A stretch of DNA of 60,390 bases from an uncultured Bacteroidota bacterium (GTDB lineage: Bacteria > Bacteroidota > Bacteroidia > Chitinophagales > LD1), in the NCBI GenBank assembly GCA_903919075.1, contig CAIXGR010000090.1, positions 1 through 60,390 on the forward strand, written 5' to 3'. This document shows, piece by piece, positions 1-6,594 of the stretch (its first letter is position 1; the number at the start of each line of letters is the position of its first letter). The notes beneath the pieces are model-generated. The model saw only the letters and a list, made by a program, of their open reading frames with translations, was not told the origin of the DNA and made no database searches. A program made the position numbers and the translations under genes.

Positions 1-610
<610 letters not shown>

Positions 611-663
611 TTAGTTTAAATGAGATTTAATAAATAAAAAAATCAGCCTTTTTGCCTATCGTT

Positions 664-966
664 TCAAAGAATTGCAAAAATGTCTGATTCACGCATAATC
701 AGGTATTCCTGTCCTTCAACCATTAATTCGGTACCTGAGTATTTTCCGTACAGAATGTTATCGCCTACTTTAACAGTAGTTGGTTCATCTTTTTTGCCCG
801 GGCCTGCAGCTATTACAATACCGCGTTGAGGTTTTTCTTTAGCTGTATCGGGGATAATGATTCCGCCTGCAGTTTTAGTTTCTGCTTCTGCGGGTTTTAC
901 TAAAACTCTGTCTGCTAAAGGCTTAATTTTAATGTCGCCTGTAGCTTTGCTTTTTGCTTCTGCCAT
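664..966 (-). CDS. groES: Co-chaperonin GroES
   Basis: This 100-residue protein matches the GroES family (usually about 95 residues): [24 protein letters not shown] at the N-terminal strand, the mobile loop around [18 protein letters not shown], and the closing [13 protein letters not shown]. GroES is the heptameric lid of GroEL. I take the ATG at 966 rather than an upstream in-frame start at 1005 because [17 protein letters not shown] gives the expected length. There are roughly ten extra residues before the conserved core, which is common in Bacteroidota. It is first in the operon with groEL. I see no CIRCE operator upstream, so HrcA control is not supported. Confidence 0.98.
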   Translation of the reverse strand: MAEAKSKATGDIKIKPLADRVLVKPAEAETKTAGGIIIPDTAKEKPQRGIVIAAGPGKKDEPTTVKVGDNILYGKYSGTELMVEGQEYLIMRESDIFAIL

Positions 967-1036
967 AATTTCTATGCTTTTAATTTTGTTAAACAATGAT
1001 TCCACTTAAACGTGGAGAGTGTGCGTTTTTGCGCTG

Positions 1037-1044
1037 CGAATATA
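1037..1044 (-). promoter_or_regulatory. Possible -7 box of the groES-groEL operon
   Basis: The minus strand reads TATATTCG here, one base from the Bacteroidota -7 consensus TAnnTTTG. A TTTA element lies about 20 bases further upstream at the -33 position. The leader would be about 65 nt. The assignment rests on consensus only. Confidence 0.35.
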
Positions 1045-1310
1045 GCACATAATATGCCAATATTTAAAGAAAGATTTTTTGTCAGGAATGACTGAAAAAA
1101 TTGCATGAGGACTAAGAAAGGTGGAATAGCTAGACTGAATAAAAAACTTTAAGTAAATACTTTTAATAAATTGATTTACAATATTTTATTAATTACAAAT
1201 AAACCAGTACATTAAAGATAATTGTTGAAGAAATGAAATCAGCTTTTATGTCAGAATTGTAGAGCAAGTAGCCATATGTGCCGCTAAAATTCAGACTGCA
1301 AAATCTGCCT

Positions 1311-1380
1311 TTTGTCCTCCGCTGGCGGAGGGGTGAGTTGGCCTGTGGGCGAGCAGGAGGTGGAGGCTGTTTGTAGCTTA
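1311..1380. repeat. GC-rich intergenic hairpin repeat, copy 1 (family I)
   Basis: A GC-rich block in AT-rich surroundings starts with a perfect 7-bp hairpin, CCTCCGC-TG-GCGGAGG at 1316-1331. It continues with gcctgtgggcgagcaggagg and ends in ggaggctgtt followed by gcttaac. A block with the same order of words lies at 60171-60245, so the two look like diverged members of one dispersed element. There is no coding potential. Confidence 0.65.
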
Positions 1381-1457
1381 ACTACATACCAACCCAAAAA
1401 ACAGTTCTAATATTCCGTAATTATAAATTCCCTATTTCGGTGCGAAATGCAAGCTTT

Positions 1458-2087
1458 CTAATGCCGTAAAATCTCTAAAATAATATGTTCATGCAGTTCT
1501 TGTGCATCCTTCGCATTTGGGTTCAATTCTAAAACTTTAAGAATACTTTTATTCGCATTTTTATAGTCTTTAATATTAGCGTAAGCTGCTGCTAAATTAT
1601 AATATCCATTTTCAAAGTTTGGATCCCTTGAAATGGATTGTTCATAATAAGAAATTGCAGCTTTGAAGTTTCCCTTTTTTTCTTCAATAACTCCTAAACT
1701 GTAAGGGGCATATGGACCTTGGGAATCAAGAGAGTCTGCTTTCTTATAACATAGTTCTGCATTTTTAACGTCGCCATTGCCAAAATAGCCATTGCCAAGA
1801 TTAATGTAGCCCATAGAATATTTCGGGTTAATCTTTATTGCCTTCTGCGCCCAAGGTATTTCGTCTGAAAATTTCCCGATTTGTCCATATAGTCCTGCAA
1901 TTGTGTTAGCGGATTGATAGCTCCCATGATCAATGCCGAGAACTTTCTTGTGTAATTTAATCGCACCTTCAATATTTCCTTTTTGTTCAAATTCTAGTGC
2001 TCGCCCCAGTAGTTTTTTAACCTTCGAACTACCTTGTCCATAGCTGAATTGAGGAATAACAAAAAGTAAGATTAGTAGGAACTTCAT
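1458..2087 (-). CDS. Exported TPR-repeat protein
   Basis: A 209-residue protein. Residues 1-17 form a signal peptide (MKFLLILLFVIPQFSYG, cleaved before QGSS). The rest is a run of tetratricopeptide repeats from about residue 20 to 195, with repeated Y-x-x-A-A-Y/ G-N-x-x-x-A-x-x-x-Y spacing, such as NLGNGYFGNGDVKNAELCY and YYNLAAAYANIKDYKNA. TPR arrays are protein-binding scaffolds, and the signal peptide places this one in the periplasm or cell envelope. It stands alone, with the GC-rich repeat downstream and glmM upstream. The partner and process cannot be told from sequence. Confidence 0.8.
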   Translation of the reverse strand: MKFLLILLFVIPQFSYGQGSSKVKKLLGRALEFEQKGNIEGAIKLHKKVLGIDHGSYQSANTIAGLYGQIGKFSDEIPWAQKAIKINPKYSMGYINLGNGYFGNGDVKNAELCYKKADSLDSQGPYAPYSLGVIEEKKGNFKAAISYYEQSISRDPNFENGYYNLAAAYANIKDYKNANKSILKVLELNPNAKDAQELHEHIILEILRH

Positions 2088-2150
2088 TCGTGTTTAGAAT
2101 TGCACATAAATCAAAGATCATGCAATATATCCATTAATAAATATTTATCC

Positions 2151-2174
2151 GTGGTTGGCGTCCCCGCCAATCAC
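2151..2174 (-). terminator. GC-rich hairpin downstream of the GlmM-type gene
   Basis: TTGGCG-TCCC-CGCCAA (2155-2170) forms a perfect 6-bp stem flanked by further partial pairing, just beyond the glmM stop. There is no clean U-tract, so it may be a transcript-end stabilising hairpin or a small repeat rather than a strict intrinsic terminator. Confidence 0.4.
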
Positions 2175-2180
2175 CACCCT

Positions 2181-3569
2181 TTACGCCTTCTTACTAAACC
2201 CCTTCAAATCATTCATAATTTGATTGGCTATGTGGTTGGCAGTAGTTTCCGAATTGCTTTCGGCGTATATGCGGATAATAGGCTCGGTGTTTGAACGGCG
2301 CAGATGAACCCACTCCCTGTCGAAATCAATCTTCAACCCATCAATAGTATTAATAGGCTGTTTCTTGTATTTCTTCTCAATTTCCTTAAACAGGTGGTCA
2401 ATATTTACCGAACTATCCAGGTCAATCTTTTTCTTCGATATATAGTAATGCGGGTAAGTAGCCTTTAAAATAGAAGCATTTTTGCCCGACTTTGCCAGGT
2501 GCGATAGGAAAAGGGCAATACCCACCAGCGCATCGCGGCCATAATGCAGTTCAGGATAAATTACCCCGCCATTGCCTTCGCCACCAATAATGGCTTTTAC
2601 TTCCTTCATCTTCTCCACCACATTCACCTCTCCCACCGCCGAAGCAAAATATTCGCCGCCCGCCTTCTCAGTAATATCACGCAAAGCACGTGTTGATGAT
2701 AGGTTCGAAACAGTGTTAGCCTTCTTTTTGCCCAATACATAATCGGCAACTGCCACTAAGGTATATTCCTCGCCAAACATGTCACCATCTTCGCATACTA
2801 ATGCCAAACGGTCAACATCAGGGTCAACACTTATACCTAGGTTGGCTTTATATTTCTTTACCGTGTTAGAAAGTTCACTCAGGTTTTCAGGTAACGGTTC
2901 AGGGTTATGGGTAAAGTGGCCGGTTGGTTCGGTGTATAGCTCCATAATGTCTTCAACACCTAATGCCCGTAATAATTTTGGCACTGCAATGCCACCTGTA
3001 GAGTTCACGCAGTCAATAACTATTTTGTAGTTCTTGGCCTTAATGGCTTCTTTATCTACCAACTTTAGCTTCAATATCTTTTCAATATGGCGGTCGATAT
3101 ACCCATCTTTCTGAGTATACGAGCCCAACGCATTCACTTCCTCAAACTGCACATTTTTATCTTCCGCCAGTTTCAAAACCTCCTCACCTGCTTTGGCCGA
3201 AATAAATTCGCCATGCTGGTTCAGCAATTTAAGTGCATTCCATTGTTTAGGGTTATGCGAAGCGGTAATAATAATACCGCCTCCTGCTTTTTCATCCACC
3301 ACAGCCAACTCAACCGTTGGGGTGGTTGAAAGCCCAAGGTCAACCACATCAATCCCAATAGCCTGTAATGAGCCTACAATGATGTTATTCACCATTTGTC
3401 CGCTAATACGCGCATCGCGGCCAATAACTATTTTTTTGTTTCCACTATTTTGTTTTACCCAATTGCCAAAGGCAATGGTAAACTTCATAATGTCCGTAGG
3501 AGTAAGATTCTCTCCGGGCAATCCGCCGATAGTTCCGCGAATTCCGGATATTGATTTTATAAGTGACAA
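2181..3569 (-). CDS. glmM: Phosphoglucosamine mutase / phosphohexomutase family enzyme
   Basis: A 462-residue alpha-D-phosphohexomutase with all four family landmarks: the phosphoserine loop TASHNP (Ser104), the metal loop DPDVDR, the sugar-specificity loop GEGNGG, and the phosphate-binding RRSNTEPIIRIYAES near the C-terminus. The family interconverts 6-phospho and 1-phospho sugars. The Bacteroidota branch with GEGNGG is normally annotated GlmM, which makes glucosamine-1-phosphate for UDP-GlcNAc and peptidoglycan. A phosphomannomutase role cannot be excluded. The start is TTG at 3569: the preceding in-frame codon is a stop and the conserved SISGIRGTIGG motif begins at once, so no ATG start fits. 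Confidence 0.87.
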   Translation of the reverse strand: MSLIKSISGIRGTIGGLPGENLTPTDIMKFTIAFGNWVKQNSGNKKIVIGRDARISGQMVNNIIVGSLQAIGIDVVDLGLSTTPTVELAVVDEKAGGGIIITASHNPKQWNALKLLNQHGEFISAKAGEEVLKLAEDKNVQFEEVNALGSYTQKDGYIDRHIEKILKLKLVDKEAIKAKNYKIVIDCVNSTGGIAVPKLLRALGVEDIMELYTEPTGHFTHNPEPLPENLSELSNTVKKYKANLGISVDPDVDRLALVCEDGDMFGEEYTLVAVADYVLGKKKANTVSNLSSTRALRDITEKAGGEYFASAVGEVNVVEKMKEVKAIIGGEGNGGVIYPELHYGRDALVGIALFLSHLAKSGKNASILKATYPHYYISKKKIDLDSSVNIDHLFKEIEKKYKKQPINTIDGLKIDFDREWVHLRRSNTEPIIRIYAESNSETTANHIANQIMNDLKGFSKKA

Positions 3570-3595
3570 TTAGTTAAGATTTTATTTTGGGGCTG

Positions 3596-3603
3596 CAAAT
3601 GTA
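3596..3603 (-). promoter_or_regulatory. -7 promoter box for the GlmM-type gene
   Basis: The minus strand reads TACATTTG, a perfect match to the Bacteroidota TAnnTTTG box, with a T-rich -33 candidate about 18 bases upstream. The implied leader is about 20 nt before the TTG start. Confidence 0.45.
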
Positions 3604-3677
3604 TAAATTTCGCACTTTTATAAAACAGTAATTCAGTTTTTATATAAAAAGAGAAGCAGATAAATGAAATTTACCCT

Positions 3678-4409
3678 ATGAAACAGAAAGAATGGTTTGA
3701 AGAATGGTTCGATTCACCATACTATCATATTCTTTACGCCAACCGCAGCGAGGAAGAGGCATCGAAATTTATTTCGAACCTTGTTCAAAAACTACAAATA
3801 CCCGCAGGCGCAAAAATTTTGGATATAGCCTGCGGCAAAGGCCGACACTCGCTTAAACTGGCACAACTGGGCTTTAACGTTACCGGTATCGACCTTTCAC
3901 AAAACAACATTGCCTACGCCAAACAATTTGAATGCGAAACCCTGCATTTCGAAGTTTGGGATATGCGCCAGGTTTACAAGCCCAACGAATTTGATTTTGT
4001 GTTGAACCTCTTCAGCAGCTTCGGATATTTTAAAGAAGAGAATTGTAACGACCGCGCCACAGTAGCTTTTGCCGAAAACATAAAACCCGGCGGAACTTTA
4101 GTAATAGACTATATTAATACCGAATACGCAGTAAAGCATATTAAGGACAAGGAAATTATCCCTCGCGGAGATATTCAGTTCCACATACAAAAGAAATTAG
4201 AGAACGGCTTTATAAAAAAGAAAATCCAGTTTTTAGCCGACGGAACGCATTATGAATATGAAGAACAACTGGCCATGATTAACCACTTTCAATTCAAAAA
4301 CCTGCTTAACCATGCAAGCGTGCAATTACAACAAACCTTTGGCGATTATGATTTGAACGATTTTGTAGCCGCTTCATCGCCCCGCTTAATTTTAATAGCT
4401 AAAAAATGA
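3678..4409 (+). CDS. Class I SAM-dependent methyltransferase
   Basis: A 243-residue protein with a class I Rossmann methyltransferase core. Motif I is ILDIACGKGRHSLKLA (about residues 44-59), followed by GFNVTGIDLS with the acidic residue that binds the SAM ribose and then DFVLNLFSSFGYF as motif IV. The N-terminal WFDSPYYHILYANRSEEEA matches the small soluble Bacteroidota methyltransferases. The substrate is unknown. Its stop overlaps the start of the PAP2 gene (ATGA), so the two are translationally coupled, which hints at a lipid or small-molecule substrate but does not prove it. Confidence 0.85.
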   Translation: MKQKEWFEEWFDSPYYHILYANRSEEEASKFISNLVQKLQIPAGAKILDIACGKGRHSLKLAQLGFNVTGIDLSQNNIAYAKQFECETLHFEVWDMRQVYKPNEFDFVLNLFSSFGYFKEENCNDRATVAFAENIKPGGTLVIDYINTEYAVKHIKDKEIIPRGDIQFHIQKKLENGFIKKKIQFLADGTHYEYEEQLAMINHFQFKNLLNHASVQLQQTFGDYDLNDFVAASSPRLILIAKK

Positions 4410-4981
4410 TGGAAACCATCAGGCATATTGATTATGCACTTTTCTATTTCATCAATCACAATTTAGCCAATAGCTTTTTCGATTTTCTGTGCCCCATACT
4501 GCGCCAAAAATTAGTTTGGCTTCCCTTCTATGCTTTAATAGCATGGTACTTTTATAAAAGCTATGGAACAAAAGTTTTATGGCTGGCACTCCTAGCCATT
4601 GTTACCATTGTACTTAGCGACCAAATTAGCAGCACTATTATCAAACCTATTTTCCACCGGTTGCGCCCTTGTCATAATCCCGCATTAACGGCCACCATAC
4701 GATTAGTAATACATGATTGTGGTTCAGGCTTTAGTTTTGTGTCATCTCACGCAGCTAACCATTTTGCGCTGGCTACTTTTTTCTCTTTCCTTATAAATCA
4801 GAAAAAGAAATGGGTGCCCGTGCTGTATTTGTGGGCTGCCGCCATAGGGTTTTCGCAGGTATATGTAGCATTGCATTACCCGGTTGATGTGGTGGCAGGG
4901 GCTTTGTTAGGTGTTATTATTGGCTGTATTACAGGTTTAATAGCGCAACGAAAAGTGGTGATGCGTTCAAACGACCGCTAA
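4406..4981 (+). CDS. PAP2-family membrane phosphatase
   Basis: A 191-residue integral membrane protein with about five hydrophobic segments and the three phosphatase motifs: KPIFHRLRP (motif 1, K-x6-RP), SSHAANHFALAT (motif 2, with the catalytic-site histidine; the canonical PSGH is SSHAANH here), and SQVYVALHYPVDV (motif 3, with the nucleophilic His and Asp, Q replacing the usual Arg after Ser). Family members dephosphorylate undecaprenyl pyrophosphate, phosphatidic acid or related lipids at the membrane. The Arg-to-Gln change in motif 3 may tune the substrate. Its start overlaps the methyltransferase stop by four bases. Confidence 0.85.
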   Translation: MMETIRHIDYALFYFINHNLANSFFDFLCPILRQKLVWLPFYALIAWYFYKSYGTKVLWLALLAIVTIVLSDQISSTIIKPIFHRLRPCHNPALTATIRLVIHDCGSGFSFVSSHAANHFALATFFSFLINQKKKWVPVLYLWAAAIGFSQVYVALHYPVDVVAGALLGVIIGCITGLIAQRKVVMRSNDR

Positions 4982-5029
4982 AGACAAATCACATCAAGTG
5001 CAAATAGAATTTTTTTTTGCAGGGCAGCC

Positions 5030-5065
5030 GGTTCTCCCTTTAGGGAGTTAGAGGGTGCGGGGAGC
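5030..5065 (+). repeat. 36-bp intergenic repeat, copy 1 of an exact inverted pair
   Basis: A GC-rich 36-bp unit with an internal hairpin CTCCCT-TT-AGGGAG (5034-5047) followed by gttagagggtgcggggagc. Its reverse complement occurs without a mismatch at 42715-42750, between parB and parA. It lies in the 183-base gap before the enoyl-CoA hydratase gene. Confidence 0.85.
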
Positions 5066-5125
5066 GGCAAAAAAGAATAGCTTAACGGATAAAGTGAGAA
5101 TTATCGAACAGGTCATACTAAAAAT

Positions 5126-5133
5126 TAAATTTG
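5126..5133 (+). promoter_or_regulatory. -7 promoter box for the enoyl-CoA hydratase gene
   Basis: TAAATTTG is a perfect TAnnTTTG match 31 bases before the ATG. Between the box and the start lie three ATCTAAT copies and a four-codon open frame (ATG at 5144, stop at 5156-5158) in frame with the main start. Confidence 0.45.
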
Positions 5134-5164
5134 CATTCATCTAATGTCTAAAATCTAATATCTA

Positions 5165-5947
5165 ATGTCTACTCCCGAATTCATCAAAGTAAACCCGCAG
5201 GTCGAAAAATTTATTGCGCTTATTGAGTTAAACCGCCCTAAAGAATTGAACGCACTTAACCGCCAGTTAATGGCCGAAGTGCGCGATGCATTAAAAGTGT
5301 TGGATGAAGATGATAACGTACGCGCCATAATATTAACCGGTGGCGAAAAAGTGTTTGCAGCCGGTGCCGATATTAAGCAAATGGCAAACGCTACTGCTAT
5401 TGATATGTTCAATATCGACCAGTTTAGCACATGGGACCAGATTAAAAAAACCAAAAAACCCATTATAGCCGCAGTGTCAGGTTTTGCACTCGGTGGTGGC
5501 TGCGAGCTGGCCATGATATGCGATATGATAATAGCTTCTGAGACCGCAAAATTCGGGCAACCCGAAATTAAAATAGGTACCATGCCCGGTGCCGGTGGCA
5601 CACAAAGGCTTACCCGCGCCATTGGCAAAGTACGCGCTATGGAAATGGTACTCACCGGTAAATTCATTTCGGCAGAAGAAGCCTTAAACGCCGGCCTTAT
5701 CAATAAAATTGTTCCGGTTGAATTACTGTATACAGAAACTGTTAAGCTGGCTAAAGAAATTGCAAAACAATCGCCGGTAGCTATTAAACTGGCTAAAGAA
5801 TCAGTAAACAATGCCTTCAACTCAACCCTTGAGGAAGGCTTGCTGTTCGAACGCAAAAACTTCTACCTCACCTTCGCTTCCGAAGACCAGAAAGAAGGCA
5901 TGGCCGCCTTTGTTGAAAAAAGAGAGCCCGATTTTAAGGGTAAATAG
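5165..5947 (+). CDS. Enoyl-CoA hydratase (crotonase family)
   Basis: A 260-residue crotonase-fold protein of normal length. The oxyanion-hole segments are FAAGADI (residues 64-70) and SGFALGGGCELA (105-116). The two catalytic glutamates of true hydratases are both present, Glu114 in GGCEL and Glu134 in FGQPEI, followed by PGAGGTQRL. It should add water to trans-2-enoyl-CoA in fatty-acid or amino-acid-derived acyl-CoA breakdown, in the cytosol. It is monocistronic, with intergenic hairpin repeats on both sides. The exact acyl-chain preference is not visible. Confidence 0.93.
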   Translation: MSTPEFIKVNPQVEKFIALIELNRPKELNALNRQLMAEVRDALKVLDEDDNVRAIILTGGEKVFAAGADIKQMANATAIDMFNIDQFSTWDQIKKTKKPIIAAVSGFALGGGCELAMICDMIIASETAKFGQPEIKIGTMPGAGGTQRLTRAIGKVRAMEMVLTGKFISAEEALNAGLINKIVPVELLYTETVKLAKEIAKQSPVAIKLAKESVNNAFNSTLEEGLLFERKNFYLTFASEDQKEGMAAFVEKREPDFKGK

Positions 5948-5967
5948 TCAAATATTTTTTTGCATTT

Positions 5968-6024
5968 CCACTCTCTACGCGCAGCGTGGAGAGTGGTGGC
6001 GAGCGAAGCAAGCCGGGGTGAGGC
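5968..6024 (+). repeat. GC-rich intergenic hairpin repeat (family II)
   Basis: A long hairpin, CCACTCTCTACGC-GCA-GCGTGGAGAGTGG (5968-5996), with a 13-bp stem that includes one G-T wobble. It is followed by the GC-rich tail tggcgagcgaagcaagccgg and ggtgaggcg. The style matches the other intergenic repeats but the sequence differs. It also lies just past the enoyl-CoA hydratase stop and could end its transcript, though no T-tract follows. Confidence 0.6.
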
Positions 6025-6061
6025 GATGAGAAATTGGCCGCCCGAGGATTACCCAAAAAAA

Positions 6062-6469
6062 TTAATTAGCCGTAATAACAATACTATTACTTCCGGTTAC
6101 ACCCTTTTCGTTACCGAAGGTGAAGGTGTATTTTGTTACATCGCCCGAATCGCCGGCTTTGTATGAGTAGATGTAAGAAAACTGCGACATTACAAAGTTC
6201 ATAGTTTGCAAGGTGCTATCGGGGCCGCCATTAATGCTGCGCGTTATAGTGCCTGTTTCCACCAAATCGCCAACCCCGTCTTTTGATGCAACAACCCAAA
6301 TAGGGAAAATGGTATGGCGGTATAAAGTAGTATCGGCCGATACATAACCGGCTACCTGATAAAATGCAACCGTTGGCGGACTGCTTTCCTTTACCTTGCA
6401 CGAAAACAAGTTGAAAATAACTGCAACCGCAAAAATGCAACCTGATATTATTGAAAGTGTTTTCTTCAT
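6062..6469 (-). CDS. Small lipoprotein of unknown function
   Basis: A 135-residue protein with a lipoprotein signal: charged MKK, a hydrophobic stretch, then the lipobox LFSC (Cys24), followed by KVKESSPP. The mature part is about 110 residues, probably all-beta, with VSADTTLYRHTIFPIWVVASKDG and a C-terminal YTFTFGNEKGVTGSNSIVITA resembling Ig-like or PKD-like strands. I do not recognise the family. It follows the TonB-receptor gene on the same strand, but a strong terminator separates them, so it should have its own promoter. It is likely anchored at the inner or outer membrane. Confidence 0.65.
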   Translation of the reverse strand: MKKTLSIISGCIFAVAVIFNLFSCKVKESSPPTVAFYQVAGYVSADTTLYRHTIFPIWVVASKDGVGDLVETGTITRSINGGPDSTLQTMNFVMSQFSYIYSYKAGDSGDVTKYTFTFGNEKGVTGSNSIVITAN

Positions 6470-6516
6470 AAATTTTTAATGCCTTACTGTGCAAACATAA
6501 ACTATAGCAGGGGTAT

Positions 6517-6548
6517 AAAAAAATTCCGCCCGCATAAAGCGGGCGGAA
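6517..6548 (-). terminator. Intrinsic terminator of the TonB-receptor transcript
   Basis: On the minus strand a perfect 10-bp stem (TTCCGCCCGC / GCGGGCGGAA, 5-nt loop, 6524-6548) is followed directly by a run of seven T. It lies about 45 bases past the receptor stop. Confidence 0.92.
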
Positions 6549-6594
6549 CGGTACTAAAAAAGTGTAATTCCGAATTAGTTTTGCTGAAATACGG

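Larger units (their letters stand above)
967..1457. other. Intergenic region upstream of groES, no gene seen
   Basis: About 490 bases without a credible reading frame. The right half of the groES leader carries a short hairpin (1001-1016) and the promoter box near 1040. The rest is AT-rich except for one GC-rich hairpin repeat at about 1311-1380, annotated separately. No tRNA-like fold or small-RNA signature was recognised. Confidence 0.6.

Noticed and set aside
967-1100. CIRCE operator upstream of groES
   Set aside because: No TTAGCACTC-N9-GAGTGCTAA-like pair is present; only a weak 5-bp hairpin lies near 1001-1016.
5155-5856. A 233-codon minus-strand open frame over the enoyl-CoA hydratase gene
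   Set aside because: Shadow frame of a clear hydratase; its composition reflects the reversed codons and no motif is visible.
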